Below are positions 23,323 through 36,949 of a stretch of 64,000 nucleotides of DNA, piece by piece. The notes under the pieces were generated by a model that was not told the origin of the DNA, made no database searches, and worked only from the letters and a program-made list of their open reading frames with translations. Source of the DNA: Capsicum annuum (lineage: Eukaryota; Streptophyta; Magnoliopsida; Solanales; Solanaceae); assembly GCF_002878395.1 (NCBI RefSeq), contig NC_061121.1, forward strand, positions 129,457,888 through 129,521,887, given 5' to 3'. Each line of letters opens with the position of its first letter. The first letter of the stretch is position 1. The translations under genes and the position numbers were made by a program.

Positions 23323-26156
23323 GTGCATAGATTTATTAGAGGGTAAACTCTTCAACTTTTTTGGCATTAAAGAATTTGATAGTAGTTGGATCTTCCTTAT
23401 CTCTTTTAATTGATCATACTAAGGCGACATAAAGAGTATGTATTTAGACTGATGAAGGTGGCGGTAATAGTTTATGTTATCAGTATAGTGTTATTGCTAT
23501 TTCATGCAGCAGTGAGAATCCCTTCGATCGAGATCAACTTTACTTTTATCATATTTATTTTATGCAGTAGTATTTAAGACAATAGGTGACTCTCTAATTA
23601 GTCATGGTCATCAGAACAAGAAGATTTCTTATCGGGCCTTATATAGTATTTGGTATGGGTCATTAGGCTCCGTCGTTTGTTCTAAATTAGTGGGTGCAGT
23701 ACCTTGTAATATTTTAGGAGCTTTCCATAGTATTGGTGAGATTGGTCATTGGTCGAGAGAGTGTCCCCAATGTAAGATTATTAGTAATTCATATCATCTA
23801 GGTGAGTTTCATAGTGTTGTGACACCTTTTGTTAGAGGAAATGCACTTACTACCTTGGTTGGTGATTTAGAAGCTATGTTTGAGTTTGGACGTTCTCAGA
23901 TACATACTCCCCCAAGAATGTCAAAAATTGTATTTATGATTTCAATATGATAGATGCACCTTTTATTTTCTACCTTTACCTTTTACTAGTGTTTTGGGGG
24001 GTTTTGGTACCCATTAGTGATTATGTGCCTGGTAGGTTAATATTTATCATTGTGTTCCTTGGTGTAGAGTTCATGATTATGTGACTACCCCTATAGATGA
24101 TTTATTTTAGTAATTTATTAGTATTGGTATTTCTTTATTGATGGAACATTTTTGGTCTAGTGCCACATACCCTGGCATATTGGTGTTCTTATGAATGTAG
24201 AGTGGTACTTACAATTTATTTATATTTTTTGTACCACCTATTGCTTATATTTTTGTTTTTATTATTATTGTTATTATTGTCATTCTTTGACATTGATCAA
24301 TCCTTGCTTATTTTATAGCTAGACAATCATTAACTAAATTAGAATTTCAGTACTTACGATTCTTATTTGTTAGCCTAGGCGGCGAGCTCAATTGGATGAT
24401 TCATCACTTGTATTAAAGTAATATTGGTAATTTTTCTCTTCTGCTGGCAATTGTACATTGATTGTTGAGTGTGCTTAAGGCATGAAAATAGTGTGGTCTC
24501 AATGGTTCTATTATGGTCCTAAGGTTAGCAATCTTGTTATATAGCCCATTTATAAGATTGACCAGTTTGGGATTTATTCTTCCAATTTAACTTTTTGATA
24601 GCCTACTAGTGGTCTTGTTGTTGATTTTGCTAGGTCTTAGACTTGTCTTTTAGGTTTGTTGGGTGGTATGTCTGCGGAGTTAGATGCATTTTCCTTTTTA
24701 TGATGTTGTTTCTATTTTAGTGGAGTTAAAGAGGAGGAGATAGGTTATCTAACCTATGACACCTTCTTAAGTTGGTAATTTAGGCATTTATTGCTAAGAT
24801 GGAGAATTGGATTTCCCATACTCCGGCAAAGAGAGCATTTATTTGAGATGCTAGAGTTTTGGCTGTTACTAGCACTATTTTCATATTTGATAAGTTCTTA
24901 AGTATGCTGTAATGATTAATTCCCTCGAGTAGATATACAGTTGATGATTGTACTTTTAACCTATGATTTATCCTCCATTTTGATTTTTTTATTCAACTAC
25001 TTCTTTATTTCAGCACTACCAGGATTGAATGAGCATATGCTTGATATTGGATAGTAAGGTTGTGTTGGTGTTTACCTTAGATTATACTTATCAACTTACG
25101 TTTTAGATTTCCCTCCTTAGATTGGAAACTCAAAGTATATGATAATTTTAGAGTATGGATGCTTACCCATCTTCAGTGTTTATTGGATAGGTTATATCGA
25201 GTTGTTCAACCTTGGTGTTAAGATTTCAGCTAGGAGTTTTAGAGACTAGGTGTAACCATTATTTGTAGTCTTTTCTTAGTTAAGGTCACCTAAAGGATGG
25301 ATAAAATAACTCTTTAGCTTATCTTTTGGGCTTCATCAGTTTTAATGGATGGTGATAGATAAATATTCAATGGATAACCCATTGGCACGATATCAATTTC
25401 CTCTTCGCCTAGCTTTTATTATCTATTCAGCAAAGGTAGTGTGCAAAGGTTTGATTCATATTAGTGTTATCCTCGATTGGTGGGACATCCTGGTGCAGAT
25501 AATTCACTGGTAAATAATTATATATCAAACACCCAACTTTCAATTTTAAACATCATCCAAACTAATTGTAGCTTTAGCAGTGAATTATAGATATTGGTCA
25601 TCACCCTTTTATGCCCACGTAGCACATTATGGGCTTAACCTTGTGTTGGTCATTATGGATTTTAATGTATTAGCTTAAGTTCTATGAGTTTAGTGTGATA
25701 GGCTTGCATGGTCAGGACACGAATGATCATCCGCTTGTTTGAAGTAGATGGTAGTTTAGAAAGGCAATAGAACGTTGCATTTGGATATTGGAATTGGCTA
25801 CATAATTCATGCCTTAGTTATACTTTTTTACTTGGATGAGCTTTTGCTTGGTTGTGATGGTACCAATATGGTATCAATATGTTATTCTTTGGATTTGTAT
25901 GTATCATTCTTTTTCAATTTAGTTGGAGACTAGTTAGTTATGGATGTTTTATTTTAGTCATTTTAGAAATGGTGTAAGGAAGTTGGTTGAAAAAATGATG
26001 CCTGTAGTGAAATTCCATAGAAGAGTTGTTTTATCTTAGAGGTTATCTATAGAGTATTGCTACGAGTATGCGGTCCCAGTACCTTATCCCTTCAAACTTT
26101 TCTATGCTTTCTATCCATTGAATGTTGTGGGTGAATGTACTTTAAGTAGTCGACAT
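23323..26156 (+). mobile_element. Internal region of the first R unit
   Basis: Matches the internal region of the second R unit (30472-33238) from end to end. Its first 640 bases are the end of gag. The remaining 2.2 kb (23960-26156) shows no RT, RNase H or integrase motif in any frame that I read, so I call no gene there. No clear purine run precedes LTR R3 at 26157. Confidence 0.65.
23640..23949 (+). pseudogene. Gag nucleocapsid remnant of the first R unit
   Basis: An open frame reads FHSIGEIGHWSRECPQC, which fits a CCHC zinc knuckle whose first two Cys have become Phe and Ile while His and the last Cys remain. SYHLGEFHSVVTPFVRGNAL follows and then about 35 more codons. The second R unit has the same order at 30855-31100. 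A nucleocapsid would bind element RNA; this one could not hold zinc. Confidence 0.7.
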
Positions 26157-29100
26157 TGTAGAGATCCACTAGTTTATTTCCTCGATCTGCATGCAATTCT
26201 AGCATTTCAAGCCTTCCTATAGCTACTACAACTCATTTATGACTTTCTAGAGCTGTTTGTTCTATATTAGATAGTTCATTAAGGTTTAAGGACCATTTTT
26301 GAACATTGGTGCTTTTGTTGTTAAGAAATTGGTCTCAAACTAAAACTCCTAGTAAACAACCTTAGATGAGAATTCTGACAGTGCCACCAGCTATGGAACA
26401 TTTAATTTAGTCTACGGGGACTATTTATTTGTGTCCTGAGGCTTCTAGACTTATTTTGGTCTATTAGGTGGATTGTGGTTAAAATGAATTTTTGGGTGTG
26501 GGACCTACATTTTATCAAAATAATCTTGGATGGAAAATTTAATTTCATTGTTGATTCCAAATGTTGATTTTGGGTTAGAAGCATAGTTCATTTGGATCAT
26601 GAGCCTTTTTATTTTATTTTACGTGTTTAGACAAAAATTAGTTAAAATTTCAAAAATAGGATACAAGAGGTTAAATTATTATAAATAATCTTTTTCGTAA
26701 ATATGACAGTTCCTTTAGATTTGGAACATGTTTAATGATCAGTTTGTACTATTGGTTTATGTTCATAGGGTTCTAGATGAGTTTCGAGAGTCAAAAATAA
26801 GTTTTGAAGGTTGTTTGTTCTGGTGTGGCCTCTTTCGCACTTGTTTACCATTTTATCAACTACTAAACAGACCATATGAGCACTATCTATGGTACTTTTA
26901 CCTTCTGATCAGACTGCATTAGTTGTCAAAGTGTCGCTTTAGCTATCGTCGCAGAGTATTAAACAACCGAACCCATTTCTTATTTTTATGATTATGGGAC
27001 CTCGACAGCTCCAATTTATTTGATTTATGATGTCATTTTGTCATATTATATTTTTCAATGTTATTATAACTTCATATATCTCATATTCCAAGACTAGCAA
27101 ATTTTTCATAATTTTTGACAAAAATTATGAATCAAACCCTTTTTCCATAATTGTTGGAGCTTGGGGCATAAAAAATTATGGGAAATCTTCATATGAGGCT
27201 AAGCTAAGATAATTCAACAAGTCTTTATCTTTCATTTTTTTTCCAAAAGAATTCTTTTCTTTTCCTTGTCAATTCCTCAAAAGTAGTTTTTGTATTTCTC
27301 AAATCTGTTGGTTGATTTGGGCCTCGATTAGAGCTCTATTTGTGCTAAAACTTTGAGCACACATTCCTTATCCTTCAAACAACCTTATTATAGATACAAA
27401 TGTGTATTCTATTTAAGGACCCCACGAGCCCGTTCTTGCATGAATTTCAAGCCAACCATTATAGAGCAATATGGGTCTTATTTTTCTCATTATGCTACGT
27501 AAATTACTATTTCGATAGCATGGTGGTATTTTGTCATCATAGAGGTAAGTCTGGCAATTTGTCGATGATTCAACGACTTATGGTTCGGCATCGAGGGAGG
27601 AATAAGAATACTTCTCTTTATGAGACTGTGTATTATATATGTTGCATGTTAGATTCGGAAGTTAGGGTATGATTATGGGTAGACTTCCATGACTTTGCCT
27701 AATTTTGATTTTTGATGATAGAAGCATGAATTGACCCTAAAGGTGAAATACTTGTCATGCCTTTAGTATCCTATAACTCTTGGTTATTAGCATGTTAGAC
27801 ATAGTTGAGTCTAATTCCCTTTTATTCTAAGGTTTACAACTTGACTTGCTGTATTACTATGGTTTCCTAGATTATGTTAATGTGGTTATGTTGGGTATAT
27901 ATTAATGCGCTCAAGGTAGTAATTATGATATTAGTCGGATTCCTAGAGAAATTTTTATCCTTATAAAGGATGTGGCCATAGTATATGGATGCTTAAGGTC
28001 CTAAAGATGTATTGTTTGGATACAGGTGATGTCATTGCCTAGGATTGGTACATTCGTACTTACTTAAGAGTACATTTCAAACTAATTCTTTGTTTTACTG
28101 ATCTTTTTCCTAAAAATGGATTTATTCCTAATTTCTACTTCTAATCAAATTCTTTCAAGATGAGAATGGTATCACTTTATTAGTTGACTTATTAGCTTTT
28201 GAAATCAAATAAGGTGTTTTAGACATTTGTCTATGATAGATTTTGGTCCATGATTTTACTACCACTATTTTCTTTAGTCATAAGAGATTCTGATCCATTC
28301 TACTATTTAATATAGATTTAGTCCTAGAGTTGATCTCCGGCAATCAATTTATTGAACTACACAATTTTACTCTTATTCTGAGTCATTAGATTTATTTTAT
28401 ATGTATCTCTCTAGTACTAGATGTAGTTGATTAATAATGATGATGATGATTGGAAATCTTAGATCTGAACCAAGTAAGTGTATATGGATACTCGTGAATC
28501 CCCTAGGGGGCCCTTCATCTATGAGCCATCGACCTAGAGAAGAGTGGCTGTCACAAGTCCTGCCCTGCGATCCTATGAAGTAGTAGAGGGTGTATACACT
28601 ATGTTACTTTATGTAACTTGTATTAGTTGTAGTTTTATCAATTTACTTTGCGTTTATTCTTTCATGGGTAGTGCCTATCACAAATTTAATAATTTCGCCC
28701 AAAAACATATCAACCTTTTGGGGGTTTTTGTAGGAACAAGTTATGTGTGTTGTTTGTTTTGTGATTTGTATAGATTGATCCTTTTGAGTTATCGTGCCCG
28801 GTTTAGGTATTATTTGTCCAAATTATCTGGTTACTTTATTGTTATTATTAAGGTCAATTCATGGAAATTTATTTTAGACTAATACTAGAAATCAACTTAT
28901 AATTCTGACTCCTTTCTCTTACTGTTATTTTACTAGGGATAATTATCTCATGTTTAGGCATTTAGATTAGGGTCCCTATTTATTTTAGCATTAGTTTTCT
29001 ATATGAATAGGATGCCTTGAGATGATATATTTAGTAATTTAGGTTATACCCCTTTGAGTTAGTTTTGTATACCTATATGTATACACATATATCTATCTTT

Positions 29101-29807
29101 GATATTAACATATATATATCCCTTCCCTTGTTTCTTAATATTGTATATGTTACCCTTGACGTTGTATACTACTAGATATCCTTTTTCTATTTATTAGTTG
29201 CTTATGGACCAGTGACATACAGTGTAGTGCATTAGTTCCTACTATGTCTGGGATAGAATAGTTAATTTTTATTACCACTCTAGTCATTATGTTAGCTTAC
29301 TAGATATTTAGGCTATAGTTTACATTCCTGCATGCATGTTATCTATATTTGGAACTCAGTTGGGTAGTTGTCTACTAAGTACCCCATGTTTAGTAATCAA
29401 TACTATACTTTTGCAATATGCAAATCATAGTACGGGTCCTCACCATTGTTTCTTGCGTTATGCCAAACAGCTATAAATTGGAGATTTAGGGTGAGGTCCT
29501 AGCATTCAAAGTATTATTATTCTCCTTCTTATTGATTATACCAATATCTATGTTATATTCAATGTTGGGTTGTAACTATATATTTACTTAGTAGTTCATG
29601 TTTTATTCTTAATATATTAGAATCTCTTGTACTAATTTCACCAGTTAGGGGGATTGTTTTAGAGATTAGTCTTTTATAATAATTATTCTTTTATGTGTAG
29701 TTATTTCTCTTAGTAGTCTTTTACTAGCGGTTTCGGACTAGAGGTTGTTTTACCTACCTGTGGGTTATAGTAGGTGCTATCATGACTTTAGAAATTGGGT
29801 CATGAAA
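26157..29807 (+). mobile_element. LTR R3 (full length, 3.65 kb)
   Basis: Starts TGTAGAGATCC and ends GGTCATGAAA (in intact relatives GGTCGTGACA), followed two to four bases later by a primer binding site. It is the only complete LTR of the family here and is long for a plant gypsy LTR. It serves both as 3' LTR of the first R unit and 5' LTR of the second. The 112-codon frame at 28544-28882 and other frames inside lack domains and lie in LTR sequence shared with R4. Confidence 0.8.
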
Positions 29808-29810
29808 AAT

Positions 29811-29822
29811 TGGTATTAGAGT
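29811..29822 (+). promoter_or_regulatory. Primer binding site of the second R unit
   Basis: TGGTATTAGAGT differs from the initiator-Met tRNA complement TGGTATCAGAGC only by two C-to-T changes, and lies just after the LTR end. Confidence 0.85.
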
Positions 29823-30854
29823 CTAGGTTTAAAATTATATTGGTACAATAGTTTAGTGTCTAGTAGACTCCTACAAATAGGTGCAGAGACATTTGTAACC
29901 TCTCTTTAATAGGATATACGAAAATTTTTGGAGATTTTATCCTTTACTCCTTATTATGTGTTCGTATTTCAATGAATCCCAAAGGCATTCTTTGAATCTG
30001 TTCTATCCCAAATGGATTGTACAAGGTTATCGATAGATGTAGATGGGACTTCACCATATGAGAACAGACTGCTATTGACTGCTTCGTCTATCTATTCTAT
30101 TATGGTCGAAGCTAGAGTGTTGTCGCACTAAACAACTACCTTTCCTTAGATACTTCTAGAGATTCAGCACAACTTTAAACAAGGGAGTTAAAGGTTAACT
30201 TAAAAGAACTTTAGTGATAATCAAACATTGATGGTAAACTCAGGCTCTATTAGAGTTTGCGACCATTTCAGCCATTCAATATTCATCACTGGTGATTTCA
30301 AGCCTTTTACAAACACCTAAAAGCCAAAGACTCTAATTTATTTAGTAGTTCTCAAGCGAGTATTGGGTTTTTTGTATTAAAAAAGGATCTTTATCGATTT
30401 TAGAATATAAGATTGTATTTTTGGAGTGGGCCAGACATACTCCTATGCTATATCTTTCAAAGTATACAATGGTGCATAGTTTAATTTAAGGGTTAGGTCC
30501 ATTACATCATTTGGAATCATAGAATTTGATAGATGTTGTGTCATTATTCTCTTATGTTGTTGATCATTCAAAAGCATCCAAATAAGAACATATATTAATA
30601 CTTATGGACATGGTGATAAAAAATTATCTCATCAGTATAAGGCTATTTGTATTCAATAAGGAGTTAGGATCCTTCAAGTTTAGATTAGCTTCTCTTGCAT
30701 CCTACCAGTTCTACGTAAGTTGGTTTTCAAACTATAGGTGGATTTTTGATAAATTATGGAGATCACAAAGGGTAGAGTTCTTGTTGGGCCTTGTGGTGTA
30801 TTTGGTATAGGTTTTTAGGTCCTGGAGTCCATTTTGGATTAGTGGGTGCAGTAC

Positions 30855-31100
30855 ATTAGAGTATTCTAAAATTTTATTGTAGTTGTGGCGATATTGATCA
30901 CTAGTCCAAAGAGTGTCCGTAATGTGGGATTAGTAGTCATTCGTATCATCTAAGTTAGTTTCATAGCATTGTAACACCATTAGTTTGAGGTAGTGCACTC
31001 AGTACCTAGGTTGGTAATTTAGATGCTTAATTTGAGTTTGGACCCGTTAAGATTCATACTTCCTTGAGTACGTCAGACGTATGATTTTGTATTTCACCAT
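30855..31100 (+). pseudogene. Gag nucleocapsid remnant of the second R unit
   Basis: A frame near 30880-30930 reads YCSCGDIDH, a stop, then SKECPQ-like residues: a zinc knuckle whose first Cys is shifted and which is followed by a stop. SHSYHL and FHSIVTPLV follow as in the first unit. It is more decayed than the copy at 23640-23949. Confidence 0.65.
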
Positions 31101-33238
31101 TATAGGTAGGCCTTTTATTTCCTTCCTTGACATTATTATTTGCGTGTAATGGGGTTTTTGTACCCATTGATGATTATGTTTATGGTTGGTTAATATTGAT
31201 TGTTTTATTCCTTGGTGTAGCATTTATGATTATTTGACTACCCCATAGATGATATTTAGCAGTGGATTAGTATGGATATTTCCCTATTGGTTTAGTATAT
31301 TTGTTTGAGTGTCATTAACCTTTGCATGTTAGTCTTTTAATGGCCTTAGAGTGTTACATGCAATTAACTGTCATTTTAGGTACAATTTATTCCTTATATT
31401 GATGTTTTAGTTGATATTATTATTTTTGTCATTGTTTGATGTTGATCCTTCTTTGCATGAGTGATCGATAGCCTATCAGTATCTAGTTAAAATTTCCTTC
31501 CTCGTAAATTCTTTTTGTTGTCCTAGGCATCTAATTTGGTTTGATGATGTCTCTCTTTTAGCAAGTTATGTTTGGTCGGTTCTCTCTTCTTTATTGATCA
31601 TAGATCGGTTGTTGAGTGGAATTCTAAGAGAAGGTAAGGTGGTCTTCTGTGATTTGGTTATGGTTCTATTATTTGAAATCTAGTTATATTGCCCATTTAT
31701 GAGATTGACTAGTTTAGGATCTGTTCTTCTAATTTGGCAAGTTCATCTCCCGATAGTGATCATAGGATTGATTTTTAAAGATCTTGGACTTGCCTTTTAG
31801 ATTTTATGGGTTTGTTTCCTAATGATGGTTTGATATTTGTATGTGTATGGAGATGGATACTATGTCCTTAACTGGATATTGTTCTTTTCCTAGTTAAGTA
31901 AGAGAGGTGGAGACATGTGATCATTCCTATGGCCACATCTTAAGTTGGTAAATTAGGCATTTTTTCAAAGATGTAGCATCGGATTGTGCAATGTCCGGCT
32001 AGGGTTGTATTTTTCCTAGTTTTTAGAGTTTTGGCTATTTATGGTACTATTTGCAGCCTTGGTGAGTTGTTGAGGGTACTTTGATGATTCATTCCCTCCA
32101 GTATATATGAAATTGATTGTTGCGCTTTCAGCTTGTTGTTTATCCTGTGTTGTGATTTCTTTCATATACCAATATCTTGATTTCAGCACTAGAAGGATCT
32201 TTTAAAGAGATGCTTGATTTTAGATAGTAAGGGTGTTTTAGTCTTGTTAGCTTCTATTTTTTATTTTATTCCTTGGATTGGAGGATCGAAGGTCAAGATA
32301 GATTGGAAGTATAGATGCTTACTTGTCTTTGGGGTGTAATGGATAGATAGGATTGAGCTCTTTGACCTTGGTATGGAGATTTTAACCAGGAGTTGTAGAG
32401 CTTAGGTGTTCCCTTCTTAATTTTTTTTAATTGGGGTCACTTATAAACAAGATAAGCCTACTATTTAGCTAATTGTTCAGTCTTCTTCATTTTAGATAGA
32501 TTGTGGTTCATAGAGTTCAGAGAATAGCCCATTTTAATGATGTCAATTTCCTCTACTCTTGGTCTTGAATCTCAGTTTCCATTGGAGCCAAGGATTATGT
32601 ACTTGCTAATAGTAGTGGATTAGGTTGGATATAATATGGATTCATCCTCGGTTGGTAGTACATCCTGGAGTACAATTTTCTAAGGTGAGTGTTTGTTCTT
32701 TGAACTATCAGCTATCAGTTTCGAGGGTCACCCAAACAAAATTTAACTTTGGCTGTGAGTTGCAAACATTGGTCATCACCACCTACTTTCCCAGGTAGCA
32801 CCTTATGGGCTTATCCTTGTGTTGGGCATTATGGATTTTGGTGGATCAGCTTAAAAGTTTTTGAGTTTAGTGTGACTGGGCTTGCATGAATAGGACTCAG
32901 ATGACTATTTGATTAGTTGTGAGTAGATGGAAAGTTTTGAAGAAGGTTGTTTTTTTATGTTGGAGTTGGCCACATGATTTATGCCTCATTTTGCATTTGA
33001 CTTGGATGATCTTGTTTATGCTAGTACTGATGTGGTATCACAGTGTTATGGTTTGTCTTTGTATGCATCAACCTTCGTAGGTTCAATTGGAGGCTTGTTT
33101 TTATTGGAGGTTGAATTTTAGTGGTTTAAGAAATGAAGTAAAGAAGTTGGTTGAAAATTGGATACCTAGGGTAAAATCCCTTGGAAATTTTGTTTAATCT
33201 TAGAGGTTATCTAAAGATTGTTTCTCAGAGCATGAAGG

Positions 33239-34748
33239 TGATATAGTGGGTATATTACAAGTAAATTAAGTGCAAGGTGGTCATCGTCAATATATCTGCC
33301 TAACTTTAAAGTCGGGGTCGAATTCATAAGGAACATTATGAGTGGCGATCAAATTAATTCAAAATGATAGATACAAGTTAAATTCATACAAATGTTACAA
33401 AAAGATAAAATGGGGGAGGTGAGTTCCTACACTAATGTTTCTTTTCGAGATTTCCTAATATAATTTTGGGGCTACGAATAATTATAGTTTGAACAACTAT
33501 GCACGGATCTTAGTATTATGCGTTACTAAGGAAGTGACATGTGGGAGATAATCATTAACATCACTTCAATAATTCAAATCTGGGTAGGCTTGGTTATAGG
33601 TTTTGTTGTTAGCCTTTCAACAAAACACCAAACTTTCACCCATTAATTCTATCAAAAACCAAATAGGCGTGTTCAACAGTTTGAAACAACAACTTTAATC
33701 AAGGCATCCCTATTTCTAGGATGATGCCCATAGCATAGTTAACATCATGTTCACACTTATGTCAAAGATAGTGAATATTTAGCAAACTACACACTTAATT
33801 TTCTATCAGTGCTTTGGTCTCTACATCCCACTATCAAGGATGACATCGATTCCAAAAGTTCACCCGAAACCCTTCTTTCGAAGTATTAAACTTTCTAGAG
33901 CATGGAGCTTTCACTCATAAAACCTATGAGGGTATTTGCAGCTTTCACCCATAAGATACCAACCAAAATAGAATAGCAATAATAGAACCCATAAACGTGA
34001 ATTACTAAATAGATGCTAACAATCACAACCTATACACAATTTAACCCCTATTCACACATAAACCCAAGAGGTAGATATAGTTACACATAAGATAAATAAG
34101 CATAGATATACCCATAATCTCCATTGAATCAAAGTTGAAGAAGATCTAAGCAAATTTTGCTTCAGACTTGGCTCTCCCACATTATCAACAATGGAAGTGA
34201 GCAAATCTTCAACTTAGAAAAACTTCAAGGTATTCTTCACCCATAATTTACAAAATATTTTCTTCTCCAATATGGAGGATATAAAGACTCAAGCCAAAAA
34301 CCTAAAAATTTATGGAAGAAGTGATGTGATGGAATGAATGATACATCAAATTAGGGTTTGAGTCTTTTTGTTCAAATTAGGATCAACAAGTACCATTAAA
34401 GTTTTGCCCTTAGGCTGAACATTTTCGCCAAGTAGCGATCGCGTATGCTGGTTACGACCTTGGCTACGCAACCATAATTTACCTCTACGGTCGCAGTTGA
34501 TTGAACATTTGGACTGATCGCGACCGCGGTAACTAAGGCTAATTTCCTTCAGGTCTTTAGCTGCACTTTTTCTACTACTTTTTATCATTTCAAGCTCCAG
34601 TGTGCATTTCTTTGCCTTTTCAACTCCTGTACCTACAAAGAGCAGATATTAGTGCATTAAATAACAATTAAGTCTCATCTATATATTGGAAACACGGTAA
34701 TGTGCACTAAAACTGAGTGCGAATATGAGGTAAAATCACTACTCATCA
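33239..34748 (-). mobile_element. 3' LTR of element S
   Basis: On the minus strand it starts TGATGAGTAG and ends CTATATCA, keeping the TG...CA ends. It carries a CG-rich block with CGCGACCGCGG (34431-34545). The 80-codon minus frame at 34346-34588 merely reads through this block and is not a gene. Confidence 0.85.
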
Positions 34749-34766
34749 ACACCTCCAACTTAAAGT
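34749..34766 (-). promoter_or_regulatory. Polypurine tract of element S
   Basis: The minus strand reads TTAAGTTGGAGGTGT directly before the LTR start TGATGAG. The run is short, but its position is right. Confidence 0.55.
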
Positions 34767-36634
34767 ATTTGCTGGTCCTCAAGCAACACTACCTTACGCA
34801 AAGAGACACAATTATTTATGCCCAAACTTTATGCCTTAAAGTTCATAGCAACTTCAATTTAAATCGTAACCACACGTATCTCATTGCACAAGGGCTAAGC
34901 CAACTTTTCTACACCTCACCTTATTAAATATTAAAACCAAGTCTACATAAGACTTTAAAAAGCAACCAAGTAAATAAAACTAACACTCTAGAAGTGACTC
35001 CCTTTTGACGACAACTAGGTTATGATCCATTTACCTCATTTCCATAAAGTGAAAAAATCCCCCACCTCAACTTGTTTCACATGCCATCCTCATAACAAAG
35101 ATAATTCCTCACATCAAGCTACAATATATGAAATAAGAAATTTGAAGTTCACAAACTCTCTCTCTCATGCAAAAGAAATCTCAATGCAACAAATATTATT
35201 ACATAGGCTTGCCCCTATGTTCAATCTCCACTACAAACAAAATACATAGTTGGAGATCTCAAAGGTCTTTCTAAGCTTATAATATAGGTTTGGGTTAGGG
35301 TAGGATATTTTTTAGGAACAATATGGCTACTCCTTTCCTTGAATTTCAACATCACACTTTTTTATCTCCCTTTTTTTTATTATTGGCCACTATCCTTTGG
35401 TTTCCCTCTTTTCTCATGCCTACCATTTGATTCCTTGGTTCAACACCTTTATTTTATCTCTTTTCCTTGAATTTTTCATTCAATTCTATCATTTATTGGA
35501 TCCCTTCTTTTCTAAACATTTGTGTACATCACTTAGGCACCTTGACATTCTACTAACACTTTGTGGCCTCAAGCATTCTTCCATCAACTTTACCACCCCC
35601 AAATTAGGCTTTTAGCCTTAAGTTGCATTTTCCAGTTCAAGAAGGGTATAGTTCAAAATAGGGATAAAAGAATGGTTCACGGTCTGTAATGCATTTGCCA
35701 AAGAAAGGTTCAAAGCATCAATGTGGGTAACTAGAGATTCCAATTATGCATAGGAAGCCTTTTTAGGCTAGAGTTGATTACAAAATTACAAGGATAACCT
35801 AAGAGCATTTATCCAACAACAGACAATCAACATTAACTTTGAAAGAATAATAGGCCAAGGTCTAGATAACACAAGTATACATGAAATGTATGCAAAAAAC
35901 TCACCATAAATGGCATGCAAAACTTGCTGAAGGGGTTTAATTGTTTTTCCCTTGAGAGACAAAATTGGAGTATCTAACACTATTTACAAGTCAACAATAT
36001 GTGGATTTGAAAAAAAAGAACAAGATTTGTTATAAACTAGCTGATGTCTATGCTCTTGATTTTTTGAAATATTTGAACGGAGGGGGTTTGTTCATTTCAC
36101 ATTAGCCCCACGCTCAATTTTCTAAACTATGGCTACAACCAAAGCCTTAGTCTCACATTTAGGCTCAATCGTGGGCAAGCTAACCCTATGGCTATTTATA
36201 CTTTGCCAAAGGTTTATAAAGTCACCCTAACTTAACAAAGTATAATTCAATAGATACTCTGGCTTCCCTTGCATTAATGACACTTAATGCTATGGGTGCT
36301 CAGAATTCTCCCTTAAAATGTCATCACGTAATCCATCATAGGGAAAATCTAATCATGCATTGACATGATTAAAATAAGAATAAATCAAAAAAATAAAATT
36401 AAATCAAAAGAATACTAAAAGTAGAAGAAAAACATGATAATCCATAAAACGTGGGCACTATCAGAGTACCCAAAAATGTAGCATCTCAAAACACAATAAA
36501 AAAAATCCAAAGTGTCATCCAAAACACTACCCATAGACATTCACCAAGTACAAATATAAGGAAAGGTACCCCTACTTAAAAAGTTGGCAGTGCCCCCACT
36601 TCCTAGTTAGAAAAGTAAGAGTAAAGGATGCTCC
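34767..36634 (-). other. Element S 3' internal DNA without genes
   Basis: About 1.9 kb of AT-rich DNA between the last coding remnant and the polypurine tract. Plus-strand frames of 64-75 codons start here, but none shows a domain and the strand is opposite to the element. Nothing else recognised. Confidence 0.5.
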
Positions 36635-36790
36635 CTAAATCAGCTTCATCATCTCTGGTACCTTTGCATCATCTCCACTATTATTAGCACTAGACACCTC
36701 AGCAGTGGCTCTATTAAGACTATCGCTCCTCAATAAAGGTAGATTTTCTGTAGACTTAAGAACCTTGAAGAAGCCTATAAGCCCCAGCAA
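36635..36790 (-). pseudogene. Unrecognised C-terminal coding remnant in element S
   Basis: A minus frame ends SLNRATAEVSSANNSGDDAK, VPEMMKLI and a TAG at 36635-36637. It is polar and low in complexity, like the tail of a gag-like or extra ORF. It may belong to the same ORF as the coiled-coil piece on the other side of LTR Y. No function is assigned. Confidence 0.4.
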
Positions 36791-36949
36791 AACGTGTCAA
36801 GTGAGGAGTAATTCTTTCCTAAAAGATTGAGAAGTGACTTCTTAACCAAATATCATTTCCCTACTTTTGAATTTTTATCACATAGGAAATTTGATAAGCT
36901 TTGCATCGATAAAAGATTCTTTCAAATCTGATACTTGGACAAGAAGTTA

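Larger units (their letters stand above)
29808..33238 (+). mobile_element. Internal region of the second R unit
   Basis: Begins with the primer binding site, then about 650 bases that the first unit has lost, then sequence parallel to 23323-26156. A nucleocapsid remnant lies at 30855-31100. From 31100 to 33238 I see no pol domain. The unit is cut at 33238 by element S and resumes at 43537 for 83 bases before LTR R4. With gag but no pol, it looks like a non-autonomous (TR-GAG type) family. Confidence 0.65.

Noticed and set aside
28544..28882. 112-codon frame with hydrophobic runs that could suggest a membrane protein
   Set aside because: It is inside LTR R3, and the matching part of R4 does not keep the frame; T-rich codons explain the hydrophobicity.
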